A stretch of 64,000 nt of DNA, from assembly GCA_025992895.1 (NCBI GenBank), contig DAJPGA010000001.1, forward strand, positions 941,001 to 1,005,000, read 5' to 3'. The stretch's first letter is position 1, and each line of letters starts with the position of its first letter. The stretch is from Veillonellaceae bacterium (GTDB lineage Bacteria; Bacillota; Negativicutes; Veillonellales; Dialisteraceae). The translations under genes were made by a program, and so were the position numbers. Of this stretch, positions 42,546 through 53,800 are shown in pieces. Below the pieces are notes generated by a model. That model was not told where the DNA came from, did not search any database, and saw nothing but the letters and a program-made list of their open reading frames with translations.

Positions 42546-42812
42546 TTATTAGAAAACAATGTGAATGAGAGAGAAGGGCAAAGGATAAATCGGGATGAAA
42601 TGTCCTGTAAAACGGCCTTAAAAGGATGAAATAATTTATTGTAGGTTATGAATAACGCTATTCATAAATAAATCCCCATAAAAACGCATCAATTCATATT
42701 TAACACTAAATATTTTTTTCATATATATTATTTATTAAAATAGAAATTAATACCAATTTACCACAGGCTATTGAATTTAGCGTTTTGAGTGGGTAAAATG
42801 TGAACATAAGCC

Positions 42813-42890
42813 GTGCACAAGAGGAGTGAAAGATCAACCGGTGCACAGCAGGCCGTCCGGAGGAATGGACGGCTCTGCCTTTTGTTGATC
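42813..42890 (+). promoter_or_regulatory. Structured leader segment before pyc
   Basis: An outer stem GATCAAC (42832-42838)/GTTGATC (42884-42890) encloses a strong hairpin GCCGTCC (42852-42858)/GGACGGC (42867-42873). Two GTGCAC hexamers (about 42813 and 42841) could pair with each other as an alternative to the outer stem. The outer stem ends 15 bases before the pyc ATG, near its ribosome site. No known riboswitch core was recognised. Confidence 0.4.
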
Positions 42891-42905
42891 ACGAGGGAGG
42901 ACTCT

Positions 42906-45900
42906 ATGAAACATATACGTAAAGTATTGGTAGCAAACAGAGGCGAAATCGCCATTCGAGCGTTCCGAGCCTGCAGTGAACTTGGCATCCGCACGGTAGC
43001 CATTTATTCCAAGGAAGATATTCTGTCTCTGCACAGAAACCGCGCTGATGAAGCATACCTGGTAGGCGCTGGCGACAAGCCGGTCGATGCTTACCTGGAT
43101 ATTGAAGATATCATCCGCATCTGCAAGGAACACAATGTAGACGCTGTCCATCCGGGCTACGGTTTCCTTGCTGAAAATGCGAAACTGGCTCAGCGCTGCG
43201 AAGAAGAAGGCATTACATTCATCGGACCGCACGTAGAACACCTCATCATGTTCGGCGACAAGGTCAATGCCCGCATCCAGGCTGAAAAAGCAGGCATCCC
43301 GATGATTCCGGGCACTAAGGGCGCTGTCCATGATTTCTCTGAAGTCAAGGAATTTGCTGAGAAGTACGGCCTGCCTGTCATGATCAAGGCTGTCAATGGC
43401 GGCGGCGGACGCGGCATGCGTAATGTCGACAGGATGGAAGATCTGGAAGAAGCGTACAACCGCGCTCGTTCCGAAGCAAAGATGGCATTCGGCGATGATG
43501 AAGTTTATGTAGAAAAATGCATCATGAACCCGAAGCACATCGAAGTCCAGATTCTTGGCGATGAACACGGTCATGTCGTTCATCTCTTTGAAAGAGACTG
43601 CTCCATCCAGCGCCGTCATCAGAAGGTCATTGAAATGGCTCCTGCATGGTCTCTCCCGCAGAGCCTGCGTGACAAGATCAATGAAGCGGCTGTCAAACTG
43701 ATGAAGAATGTCAATTATGTCAATGCAGGCACCGTTGAATTCCTCGTCGACCAGGATGAAAAGCATTTCTACTTCATCGAAGTCAACCCGCGTGTACAGG
43801 TAGAACATACTGTCACTGAAATGATTACGGACGTCGATATCGTAAAGACACAGATCCTGATTGCAGAAGGCTATTCTCTGGAAGGCCCGGAAATCGGCAT
43901 CGGCAAGCAGAGCGAAATTTGGTTCAAGGGCGTTGCCATCCAGTGCCGTATCACGACCGAAGATCCGCAGAACAACTTCATGCCGGACACAGGCAAGATC
44001 ATTGCATACCGTTCCGGCGGCGGCCCGGGCATCCGTCTCGATGCCGGCACTGCATATACAGGCGCAGTCATTACGCCGTATTATGATTCCCTCCTCGTAA
44101 AAGTCACCGCGCATTCCCTCCATGCAAAGGACACGATTCACAAGATGCTCCGCTGCCTGGATGAATTCCGCATTTCAGGCGTCAAGACAAATATTTACTT
44201 CCTGCAGAATATGCTCCGTACCCGCGATTTCCAGGAAGGCCTCTGCGATGTCAACTACATCGACAGAAACCCATGGCTGCTGCAGGAACCGGATACCGTT
44301 TCCGACAGAGGCACAAGACTTCTGACCTATATCGGCGATATCACTGTCAATGGCTATGCAGGCGCAGGCCATCAGGACAAACCGTACTTCGCTCCTGTTC
44401 CGGTACTCGATGCTTCTCATGAAACCGCACCGAAGGGTACCCGCCAGCTCCTTGATGAGCTGGGACCGGAAAAATTCGCTAAATGGGTCATGGACCGCAA
44501 GGAAGTCATGTTCATGGATACCACCTACAGAGATGCGCACCAGTCTCTGCTCGCTACCCGCGTAAGAACGCATGATATCATGAACGCCATCCATTACACC
44601 GCAGTCCACGTACCGCAGCTCTTCTCCTTCGAAAACTGGGGCGGCGCTACATTCGATGTAGCTTACCGTTTCCTCGATGAAAGCCCATGGGACAGACTGC
44701 GCCAGATGAGAGAGGCAGCTCCGAACATTCTCTTCCAGATGCTGACCCGCGGCGCCAACACGGTCGGATATACGAACTATCCGGAAAATGTTGTCCGTCA
44801 CTTCATTGATCAGGCTGCTGATGCAGGCGTCGACGTATTCCGCGTATTCGACTGTCTGAACCAGCTGAACCACATGACAGTCACCATTGACGAAGTCAGG
44901 AAAAAAGGCAAACTTGCAGAAGCATGCTTCTGCTACACCGGCGATATCATGGATCCGAATCGTCAGAAGTACTCCCTGAAGTACTATACGGATCTCGCCA
45001 AGGAAATGGAAAAAGCCGGCGCAAACATCATTGCTATCAAGGATATGGCAGGCCTCCTCAAACCGGAAGCTTCCTATGCCCTGATTTCCGCACTGAAAGA
45101 TGCCGTAGACCTTCCGATCCACCTCCACAGCCATGAAGGCGGAGGATGCACGCTCTATTCCTATGCAAAGGCTGTCGATGCCGGCGTAGATATCGTTGAC
45201 GTCGCAACAGGTGCCCTTTCCGGCGGTACAAGCCAGCCGTCCATGACATCCATGTACTATGCGCTGCAGGATAACCCGCGTCAGCCGCATCTGGATATCG
45301 ATGCACTCGAAACCATCGACCGTTACTGGCAGGGAGTACGCCCGTACTATGCAGGCGTCGATTCCAAGATGTGCAGCCCGAACACCACACTCTACCAGCA
45401 TGAAATGCCTGGCGGACAGTTCAGCAACCTGCGCCAGCAGGCAACTGCTGTAGGCCTTGGCGAACGCTGGCCGGAAGTCTGCCGCATGTATGCGAAGGTC
45501 AATATGCTCTTCGGCGATATCATCAAAGTTACACCGTCTTCCAAAGTTGTCGGCGATATGACACTCTTCATGGTTCAGAACAACCTGACCGAAGAAGATA
45601 TCTATGAAAAGGGAGTAACGCTCGATTTCCCGCAGTCCGTTGTTGACTTCTTCGACGGCAAGCTTGGCATTCCGTACGGCGGATTCCCGGAAAAACTCCA
45701 GAATATCATCCTCCGCGGAGCCAAGCCGCACCTCGAAAGCCATCCGGCTGATGTAGACTTCGAAAAAGTCAAATTCGAAATGAAGGAAAAACGCCTCCCG
45801 ACCAGGGAAGAAGACGTATCCTCCTACTGCATCTACCCGAAAGTATTCTCCGACTATATGGAACGATACCATAAGTACGGCGACCTCTCCATCCTCGACA

Positions 45901-46334
45901 CACCGACATTCTTCTTCGGCATGAAACCGGGCGAAGAAATCCGCGTCAACGTCGAAGAAGGCAAGATGCTGCTCCTTCGTCTGAACAACATTACAAAACC
46001 GGACGCTGAAGGCAACCGCGAGCTCCAGTTCGAACTGAACGGCATGCCGCGTGAGATCAAAATTCACGACAAGCACGTAGCAGAAGCAAGCGCTTCCTCC
46101 CAGAAAGCCGATAAGGACGTACCGGGCGAAGTAGGCGCAACCCTCTCCGGCTCTGTCGTCAAACTCCTCGTTGAAAAAGGCGCCTCCGTCAAGAAAGGCG
46201 ACCCGATCGTTGTCACCGAAGCCATGAAGATGGAAACCACCATCACCGCTCCGATCGACGGCATTATCAGCGAAATCCATGTCAAAGCAGGCCAGAGAAT
46301 CGAATCCGGTGATCTGCTCATGGTTATTGAATAA
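42906..46334 (+). CDS. pyc: Pyruvate carboxylase
   Basis: An 1142-residue biotin enzyme that makes oxaloacetate from pyruvate, bicarbonate and ATP. Domains in order: biotin carboxylase (1-450; MIKAVNGGGGRGMR, EHTVTEMITDVDIV), carboxyltransferase (about 530-1000; MFMDTTYRDAHQSLLATRVRT, IKDMAGLLKP, HLHSHEGGG), tetramerisation region, and the biotin carrier at the C-terminus with the biotinylated Lys1108 in EAMKMETT. The length equals single-chain bacterial Pyc. The ATG at 42906 has GAGGGAGG upstream; the longer frame from 42813 is leader. It feeds the oxaloacetate-malate-fumarate-succinate route, consistent with sucCD. Confidence 0.97.
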   Translation: MKHIRKVLVANRGEIAIRAFRACSELGIRTVAIYSKEDILSLHRNRADEAYLVGAGDKPVDAYLDIEDIIRICKEHNVDAVHPGYGFLAENAKLAQRCEEEGITFIGPHVEHLIMFGDKVNARIQAEKAGIPMIPGTKGAVHDFSEVKEFAEKYGLPVMIKAVNGGGGRGMRNVDRMEDLEEAYNRARSEAKMAFGDDEVYVEKCIMNPKHIEVQILGDEHGHVVHLFERDCSIQRRHQKVIEMAPAWSLPQSLRDKINEAAVKLMKNVNYVNAGTVEFLVDQDEKHFYFIEVNPRVQVEHTVTEMITDVDIVKTQILIAEGYSLEGPEIGIGKQSEIWFKGVAIQCRITTEDPQNNFMPDTGKIIAYRSGGGPGIRLDAGTAYTGAVITPYYDSLLVKVTAHSLHAKDTIHKMLRCLDEFRISGVKTNIYFLQNMLRTRDFQEGLCDVNYIDRNPWLLQEPDTVSDRGTRLLTYIGDITVNGYAGAGHQDKPYFAPVPVLDASHETAPKGTRQLLDELGPEKFAKWVMDRKEVMFMDTTYRDAHQSLLATRVRTHDIMNAIHYTAVHVPQLFSFENWGGATFDVAYRFLDESPWDRLRQMREAAPNILFQMLTRGANTVGYTNYPENVVRHFIDQAADAGVDVFRVFDCLNQLNHMTVTIDEVRKKGKLAEACFCYTGDIMDPNRQKYSLKYYTDLAKEMEKAGANIIAIKDMAGLLKPEASYALISALKDAVDLPIHLHSHEGGGCTLYSYAKAVDAGVDIVDVATGALSGGTSQPSMTSMYYALQDNPRQPHLDIDALETIDRYWQGVRPYYAGVDSKMCSPNTTLYQHEMPGGQFSNLRQQATAVGLGERWPEVCRMYAKVNMLFGDIIKVTPSSKVVGDMTLFMVQNNLTEEDIYEKGVTLDFPQSVVDFFDGKLGIPYGGFPEKLQNIILRGAKPHLESHPADVDFEKVKFEMKEKRLPTREEDVSSYCIYPKVFSDYMERYHKYGDLSILDTPTFFFGMKPGEEIRVNVEEGKMLLLRLNNITKPDAEGNRELQFELNGMPREIKIHDKHVAEASASSQKADKDVPGEVGATLSGSVVKLLVEKGASVKKGDPIVVTEAMKMETTITAPIDGIISEIHVKAGQRIESGDLLMVIE

Positions 46335-46347
46335 GAATAAGTAAAAT

Positions 46348-46388
46348 AAAAAGGCTGCGAGATGCTATGAAATATCTCGCAGCCTTTT
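46348..46388 (+). terminator. Terminator of pyc
   Basis: AAAAGGCTGCGAGAT...ATCTCGCAGCCTTTT. A member of the related terminator family. Confidence 0.92.
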
Positions 46389-46785
46389 GCTATCTCTACA
46401 AGGATACAAGAATAAAGGAAGTCATATGAGAATATAAAGGCAGCGGACCGTGAAGAATAGAAATGAAAAGAAAGGTGTGAAGACAGAAGTGGAAACCTGG
46501 ATCTGCATTGCAGATATCTTTTACCATTTATAATGGCTAAAAGGGAAGTCAGGAGCACTTTCGAAATGGGGGATGCGTTTTTATACCTCCTCCATCATTT
46601 TTCTTTGGAAATGCTGGTTCAAAGTCGATCTGGTATCTTGCGTTTTGATAGTTTGAATGCTAAAATGAGCTAGAACGTTTCAAATTGAATTTGTCAAGAG
46701 AAAATTAAGCATAAAGATAAATTCAATAGCAAGAAAAAACATTTTTATAAAAGAAAATAATTTAAGCTCATTATTCAAGTTTTCT

Positions 46786-46858
46786 TGATACTATTTAAGA
46801 ACCGAAAGGTTGCAATTTTATGTCTTTTGTAGTAAAATTTACCTTTGCAACGGTTCTT
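46786..46858 (+). promoter_or_regulatory. rpoB promoter and first leader hairpin
   Basis: An extended -10 (TGA-TACTAT, 46786-46794) is followed at the predicted start point by a long hairpin: AAGAACCG (46797-46804)/CGGTTCTT (46851-46858), with inner TTGCAA/TTGCAA and AATTTTA/TAAAATT pairings. The rest of the 620-base gap after pyc (46389-46785) is AT-rich without a gene. Confidence 0.45.
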
Positions 46859-46874
46859 ATTTGTATATAGTAAA

Positions 46875-46916
46875 TAGTCAAGAGTCTTATAGGAGTAGTC
46901 AAGAGTCTTATAGGAG
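46875..46916 (+). repeat. Perfect 21-base tandem duplication in the rpoB leader
   Basis: The unit TAGTCAAGAGTCTTATAGGAG occurs twice with no gap (46875-46895 and 46896-46916), between the first leader hairpin and the terminator-like hairpin. Confidence 0.95.
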
Positions 46917-46920
46917 AATA

Positions 46921-46959
46921 GCAAGGTACATGAATTTCTGTGGCCCTTGCTTATTTTTT
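46921..46959 (+). terminator. Attenuator-like hairpin before rpoB
   Basis: GCAAGG (46921-46926)/CCTTGC (46945-46950), with CA/TG pairs inside, is followed by TTATTTTTTC. It lies about 50 bases before the rpoB start and after the promoter, so it may attenuate rpoBC. Confidence 0.55.
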
Positions 46960-47007
46960 CCGAATAAGCGCGAATTGAGTGTTTGAAATGAAAGGGTGAG
47001 GCGAGGA

Positions 47008-50000
47008 ATGCCCAAAAGCAAGATGTTCAGACCTGTGCAGGTTGGCAAGAAGAAGAGATACACCTATGCCAGATCGCAGGAAGTCCTGAAGATGCCACAT
47101 TTGCTCGATCTGCAGACAAAGTCCTATGAATGGTTCTGCAGAGAGGGTCTCAAAGATGTATTTGCAGATATTTCCCCGATTGAGGATAGTGCACACAAGT
47201 GGGCACTTCATTTCGGCGATTATTATTTCGGTCAGGGCAAATACAATATTGAGCAGTGCAAGGCGAAAGATGTGAACTATTCTGCACCTCTGTACGTCAA
47301 GGTCCGTCTGGAAAACAAAGAAACCGGCGAATTGAAGGAACATGATCTGTTCATGGGGGATTTCCCAGTCATGACGGATACGGGCACGTTTATCATCAAC
47401 GGCGCGGAACGTGTTATCGTCTCCCAGCTCGTCCGTTCCCCGGGCGTCTACTACAAGAAGGAAAGAGATGCCTTTGATAAGGAAATCTATTCCGCACAGC
47501 TGATCCCGAACCGCGGTGCCTGGATTGAACTGGAATCGGATCCGTCTGGTTCTCTTTCCGTTCGTATCGACCGCAACCGCAAGATGCCGGTTACTGTGCT
47601 GATCCGTGTTCTCGGATACTCCACCAATGAAGAAATCCTTGAACTGTTCGATCACGACATCCACATCGAAAAGACGCTGGAAAAAGACAGCACAACGGAC
47701 AGAAAGTCCGCTCTGATTGAAATTTACCACAAGCTGCGCCCGGGCGAACCGGCAACAGAAGAAAGCAGCGCTACCCTGCTGCACAATTTCTTCTTCGACC
47801 CGCGCCGCTATGATCTGGCTAAGGTTGGCCGTTACAAGCTGAATAAGAAGCTGTCCTGGAGAAACCGTCTCCTCGGCCACAAGACCGAAGGCCCGATCGT
47901 CAACATGGAAACCGGCGAAGTCGTCATTGAAGCAAACAGCCTCATTGATGATGAAGCTATCGCAAAGATTGAAGAAAGCGGAGTATTCAACGGCAACGGC
48001 CAGGTTGAAATCATGACCCAGAAGGATGACGGAACACCGGTCAAGGTGATCTGCTCTTCCGGCAACCGTGAAGATAACTTCCGTACACTGGAAAACTGCG
48101 ACATCATCGCATGCATTGATTACCTGCTGAACATGATGCAGGGCTATGGCAAGAGCGATGATATCGACCATCTCGGCAACCGCCGCGTACGCTGCGTAGG
48201 CGAACTGCTGCAGAACCAGTTCCGCATCGGCCTGACCCGTATGGAAAGAGTCGTTCGTGAAAGAATGACCACCCAGGATCAGGACAAGATGACCCCGCAG
48301 GCTCTTGTCAACATCCGTCCTGTTGTTGCAGCTATCAAGGAATTCTTCGGAAGTTCCCAGCTGTCCCAGTTCATGGACCAGACAAACCCGCTGGCTGAAT
48401 TAACACATAAACGCCGTCTGTCCGCATTGGGACCTGGCGGTCTGTCCCGTGAACGCGCAGGGTTCGAAGTCCGCGACGTTCATTATTCCCACTATGGACG
48501 CATGTGCCCGGTAGAAACGCCTGAAGGCCCGAACATCGGTCTGATTTCCTCGCTGTCCAACTACGGGATCATCAATAAATACGGCCTGATCGAAACGCCG
48601 TACCGTCAGATCGTTGACGGAAAGGTTACGGATGAATGCAAGTACGTAACTGCTGATATCGAAGAAGACAAGATCATCGCGCAGGCCAGTGAACCGCTGG
48701 ATGCTGAAGGTCATTTCATTCATAAGAACGTAGCCAGCCGCCGCGGCGCTGACGTGCTCGAAGCTGAACCAGACGAAGTCGACCTGATGGACGTATCCCC
48801 GAAACAGGTCGTTTCCATCGGTACATCCCTGATTCCATTCCTCGAACACGACGATACGAACCGCGCACTGATGGGTGCTAACATGCAGCGTCAGGCAGTT
48901 CCGCTGCTCCGTCCGGAAGCTCCGCTCGTCGGAACCGGTATGGAATGGGTAGCCGGCCAGGACTCCGGTGTCTGCATTCTCGCCAAGAGAGGCGGCACTG
49001 TTGAAAGAGTCACCGGTCGTCAGATCATCGTCCGCGCTGACAATGGCGAGCTCGATACCTACGATCTCATTAAATTCATGCGTTCCAACCAGTCCACCTG
49101 CATCAACCAGCGTCCGGTAGTATTCAAGGGCGACCGTGTTGAAGTTGGTTCCACACTGGCTGACGGCATGGCAACAGACGGCGGCGAACTGGCCCTCGGC
49201 CACAACGTGCTCGTTGCGTTCGTATCCTGGGAAGGGTACAACCACGAAGACGCCGTTCTGATCTCTGAACGTCTTTGCAAGGACGATCTCTACACCTCCA
49301 TCCATATTGAAGAATACGAATGCGATGCAAGAGATACTAAGCTGGGCGAAGAAGAAATTACCCGCCAGCTGTCTTCTGTTTCTGAAGACGCTGTCAAGTA
49401 CCTCGACGAAAACGGCATCATCATGATCGGTGCTGACGTTCGTCCTGGCGATATCCTGGTCGGCAAGGTTACCCCGAAGGGCGAAACCGAACTGACACCT
49501 GAAGAAAGACTCCTCCGCGCTATTTTCGGCGACAAGGAAAGAGAAGTCCGTGATACATCCCTGCGTGTTCCGCATGGTGAATTCGGCAAGGTTGTCGATG
49601 TCAAAGTCTTCACCCGTGAAAACGGCGATGAACTGGCTCCTGGCGTCAACAAACTCGTCCGCGTATACATCGCTCAGAAACGTAAGATCCGTGAAGGCGA
49701 CAAGATGGCCGGCCGTCACGGCAACAAGTGCGTATGCTCCAGAATTCTTCCAGTCGAAGATATGCCGTTCACACCAGACGGTCGTCCTGTCGACCTGGTT
49801 CTGAACCCGCTGGGCGTACCATCCCGAATGAACATCGGACAGATTCTGGAAATCCACCTGTCCTGGGCCTGCCACATGCTCGGCGAAGAAATTCACGAAG
49901 CACTGAAGGATCCGGCTCAGTACAAGATCATGGAACAGCGTCTGCGCGACTGCGGATATGATTTCGATCAGTACGGCATGCCTGAACCGACCGAATCCGG

Positions 50001-50796
50001 TATCCATATCGCAACCCCGGTATTCGACGGCTGCCGCGATGAAGACCTCGCAGCAACACTGAAAGCAGCTGGCCTGCCGGCTAATGCAAAGACTGATCTT
50101 TATGACGGCCGCACCGGTGAAAAACTGGACAACCAGGTCACCATCGGCTGGAAATACATGCTGAAGCTCCATCACCTCGTTGATGACAAGATTCATGCTC
50201 GTTCCACTGGTCCATACTCCCTCGTTACCCAGCAGCCACTGGGCGGCAAAGCTCAGTTCGGCGGCCAGCGTTTCGGCGAAATGGAAGTCTGGGCACTTGA
50301 AGCTTACGGCGCAGCTTACACACTGCAGGAAATCCTGACCGTCAAGTCCGATGATGTCATCGGCCGTGTCAAGGCATATGAAAAGATCGTCAAGGGCGAA
50401 AACATCCCGAGCCCGGGCGTTCCAGAATCCTTCAAGGTTCTCATGAAAGAACTTCAGTCCATCGGCCTGGATGTCCGCATCCTGAACGAAAATGGCGACG
50501 AAGTCGTTCTGAAGGAACTCGACGAAGAAGATATGGAACAGGGTTACGGCGGCGGAGAACGCTGGCACAGAGATGAAGTCAAGGAAGCTATGGAAGGCGA
50601 CACTGCTGTCACCGAATCCAGAAATGCCATGGAATCTTCCATGACAGGCGCTCCGGCTGAAGCTCTCCATGATGATGTAGCATCCTTCAACGATGCCCTT
50701 GAAGCTGAAGTCACAGCTCCCGCTTATGAAGAAGCAGGATTTAATGAAGAAGAACTCAATGGCGATTCCGGTCACGACGTTGACCGTGACGAATAA
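47008..50796 (+). CDS. rpoB: RNA polymerase beta subunit
   Basis: A 1262-residue core polymerase subunit. The rifampicin-binding segment reads [20 protein letters not shown] then [11 protein letters not shown], identical in kind to Bacillus wild type. Other landmarks are [20 protein letters not shown] and [13 protein letters not shown] near the active centre. The C-terminus has an acidic, poorly conserved extension of about 80 residues after the usual end (from about [13 protein letters not shown]). The ATG at 47008 is preceded by GGTGAGGCGAGG; a GTG four codons earlier lies in that site. It is not preceded by rplJ-rplL here but by pyc and a long leader. rpoC follows after 23 bases. Confidence 0.97.
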   Translation: MPKSKMFRPVQVGKKKRYTYARSQEVLKMPHLLDLQTKSYEWFCREGLKDVFADISPIEDSAHKWALHFGDYYFGQGKYNIEQCKAKDVNYSAPLYVKVRLENKETGELKEHDLFMGDFPVMTDTGTFIINGAERVIVSQLVRSPGVYYKKERDAFDKEIYSAQLIPNRGAWIELESDPSGSLSVRIDRNRKMPVTVLIRVLGYSTNEEILELFDHDIHIEKTLEKDSTTDRKSALIEIYHKLRPGEPATEESSATLLHNFFFDPRRYDLAKVGRYKLNKKLSWRNRLLGHKTEGPIVNMETGEVVIEANSLIDDEAIAKIEESGVFNGNGQVEIMTQKDDGTPVKVICSSGNREDNFRTLENCDIIACIDYLLNMMQGYGKSDDIDHLGNRRVRCVGELLQNQFRIGLTRMERVVRERMTTQDQDKMTPQALVNIRPVVAAIKEFFGSSQLSQFMDQTNPLAELTHKRRLSALGPGGLSRERAGFEVRDVHYSHYGRMCPVETPEGPNIGLISSLSNYGIINKYGLIETPYRQIVDGKVTDECKYVTADIEEDKIIAQASEPLDAEGHFIHKNVASRRGADVLEAEPDEVDLMDVSPKQVVSIGTSLIPFLEHDDTNRALMGANMQRQAVPLLRPEAPLVGTGMEWVAGQDSGVCILAKRGGTVERVTGRQIIVRADNGELDTYDLIKFMRSNQSTCINQRPVVFKGDRVEVGSTLADGMATDGGELALGHNVLVAFVSWEGYNHEDAVLISERLCKDDLYTSIHIEEYECDARDTKLGEEEITRQLSSVSEDAVKYLDENGIIMIGADVRPGDILVGKVTPKGETELTPEERLLRAIFGDKEREVRDTSLRVPHGEFGKVVDVKVFTRENGDELAPGVNKLVRVYIAQKRKIREGDKMAGRHGNKCVCSRILPVEDMPFTPDGRPVDLVLNPLGVPSRMNIGQILEIHLSWACHMLGEEIHEALKDPAQYKIMEQRLRDCGYDFDQYGMPEPTESGIHIATPVFDGCRDEDLAATLKAAGLPANAKTDLYDGRTGEKLDNQVTIGWKYMLKLHHLVDDKIHARSTGPYSLVTQQPLGGKAQFGGQRFGEMEVWALEAYGAAYTLQEILTVKSDDVIGRVKAYEKIVKGENIPSPGVPESFKVLMKELQSIGLDVRILNENGDEVVLKELDEEDMEQGYGGGERWHRDEVKEAMEGDTAVTESRNAMESSMTGAPAEALHDDVASFNDALEAEVTAPAYEEAGFNEEELNGDSGHDVDRDE

Positions 50797-50819
50797 GTCC
50801 GGAAAGGAGCGGTACACAA

Positions 50820-53800
50820 TTGTTAGATGTAAACGAATTTGATTCCATGAAAATCGGCATCGCTTCTCCGGAAAAGATCCTCGAATGGTCCCACGGCGAA
50901 GTAACGAAACCGGAAACGATTAACTACAGAACCCTGAAGGCTGAAACCGATGGTCTCTTCTGCGAGAAAATTTTCGGACCGACAAAGGATTGGGAATGCA
51001 AATGCGGCAAATATAAGAAGATGCGTTATAAAGGCACCATCTGCGACAAGTGCGGTGTCGAAGTAACGAGCTCCAAGGTTCGCCGTGAAAGAATGGGCCA
51101 CATTGCCCTGGCATGCCCCGTTTCTCATATCTGGTATTTCAAGGGTACCCCGTCCCGTATCGGACTGATCCTTGAAATCGCTCCGCGTCAGCTGGAAAGA
51201 GTTCTCTATTTCGCAGCTTACATCGTCCTGGATCCGGGAGATACCAACCTCTCCAAGAAACAGGTCCTGAACGAAACTGAATACCAGACTGCCGTTGCTA
51301 CTTACGGCAAAGGCTCCTTCAAGGCTCAGATGGGCGCTGAAGCTATCCAGTACCTGCTGAAGGAACTGGATCTGCCGGCTCTCGAAAAAGCCCTGAAGAA
51401 GGAAATCGAAGAAGGCAGCGGCCAGCGCAAGGTAAAATGCATCCGCCGTCTGGAAGAAGTCGAAGCATTCCTTCATTCCGGCAACAAGCCTGAATGGATG
51501 ATCCTGACCGTTCTTCCGGTCATTCCTCCGGATCTGCGCCCGATGGTTCAGCTCGATGGCGGCCGTTTTGCTACCTCCGACCTGAATGATCTCTACCGCA
51601 GAGTCATCAACAGAAACAACCGTCTGAAGAGACTTCTGGAACTCGGTGCTCCGGAAATTATCATCAGAAACGAAAAACGTATGCTGCAGGAAGCAGTCAA
51701 TGCGCTGATCGATAACGGCCGCCGCGGCAGAGCCGTATCCGGCCCGGGAAACAGACCTCTGAAATCCCTCTCCGACATGCTGAAGGGCAAACAGGGCCGT
51801 TTCCGTCAGAACCTGCTTGGTAAACGTGTCGACTATTCCGGCCGTTCCGTTATCGTCGTAGGTCCTGAACTGAAAATGTATCAGTGCGGTCTGCCGAAGG
51901 AAATGGCAATCGAACTCTTCAAGCCGTTCATCATGCATGAACTGATCAAGAGGGGCATCGTCATCAACCTGAAAGCTGCCCGCAAGAAAGTCGACAAGCT
52001 CGCTCCTGAAGTATGGGATGTCCTTGGCGACGTTATCAAGGAACACCCGGTTCTCCTGAACCGTGCTCCTACACTTCACAGACTCGGTATCCAGGCATTT
52101 GAACCGATCCTCTGGGAAGGCCGTGCAATCAAACTGCATCCGCTCGTATGCCCGGGCTACAACGCCGACTTCGACGGCGACCAGATGGCATGCCATTTGC
52201 CGCTGTCCGTAGAAGCGCAGGCCGAAGCAAGAACGCTGATGCTTTCGATCAATAACATCCTTTCGACAAAAGACGGCAAGCCGGTCGCTATTCCTTCTCA
52301 GGATATGATCCTCGGATCCTACTACCTGACCATCGTGGAGACAGCAGCTGACAATAAAGTCGACTTCACGCCGGAAGAAAAAGCTGCTCATCCGGATGCT
52401 TCCTTCGATCCTGCCAAGGAATGGAAGAAGGCTGAAGATGAGATGGATACCTCCCATCTGCATGCTTACACTGGTTATGACGAAGTCATGCTGGCTTATG
52501 CACTGCATGAAATCCGTATCCATGATTTCATCAAAGTTCATATCCCGAAGGAAGACCGTCCGGACGGATTCAACGATGATGATTCCGATCTTGTCATTTC
52601 CACTCCGGGCCGCCTGATTTTCAACTATGCGATCCCGAGAGAACTTCGTTATTTCTACAAGCGTCATGAAAAGAGAGTCGACGAAAACGGCAATGTCACC
52701 GAAGTTGTCAACAACGGCCTCGGCGTCACCATCGGCAAGAAGCAGATGGGCAAGCTCGTCAACGACTGCTTCAAGAAGCTCGGCTTCAAGGCAACCGGCG
52801 ATCTGCTTGACTTTGTCAAGTCCCTCGGTTTCCATTACGCTCTCGTATCCGGTATTTCCATTGGCATCTACGACGTAGCCGTTCCGCCTGAAAAGGATGG
52901 AATCCTCGAAGACGGCGATGAAAAGGTAGAACAGATCAAGAGATACTTCAGACGCGGCCTCATGACCGACGACGAAAGATACAGAAGAGTCGTCGAAATC
53001 TGGAGTGCAAAGACCGACGAAGTCGGCGCTGCTATGAAGAGCTCCATGAGAAAGTTCAACCCGCTGACCATGATGGCACAGTCTGGTGCCCGTGGTAACG
53101 ACAACCAGATCAGACAGCTGGCCGGCATGCGCGGCCTGATCGCCGATACATCCGGTAAGACCGTCGAACTGCCAGTTAAGGCAAACTTCCGTGAAGGTCT
53201 GACCGTACTGGATTACTTCACATCTTCCCACGGCGCCCGCAAGGGTCTGGCCGATACCGCACTGCGTACAGCAGACTCCGGTTACTTGACCCGCCGTCTC
53301 GTCGATGTCTCCCAGGACGTCATCGTCCGTGAAGAAGACTGCGACGTACAGGTACTGAACTTCGACCGTGAAGAAGGCATTCTTGCATCCCGTCCGGATG
53401 TAAAGAACACCATTCTCGGCCTGAAACCGACACTCCTCGGATCCGTACTCGATGAAGACATCATCGGCCGCAGAAGCGGTGAAATTCTCCTCGTCAAGGG
53501 CAAGACCCTCGATGCTGACGATGTCACCCTCCTGAACCGCCATCTGGTGGAATCCGTCACTGTCGTTATTCCAAGCGCTGATGCTGAACCGGAAACGAAG
53601 ACATTCGACCTCGGTACCGCTGAAGCTGTCAAGGAATATGATCACGCTATGCGTCATCACCTGACCGTTCATTTCGCAGGCAAGGCTCTTGAAGAAGACG
53701 CTCTTGACCGCAGCGGAAATGTTGTTCTTACTGCAGGCACCGTCATTGATGCTGATGCTGCTGAAAAGATTCTGGCCGCTGACGTTCCGGTCATCCGTGT

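Noticed and set aside
46875..46916. Two 21-base direct repeats as a CRISPR array
   Set aside because: The units are adjacent with no spacer, there are only two, and no cas genes are near.
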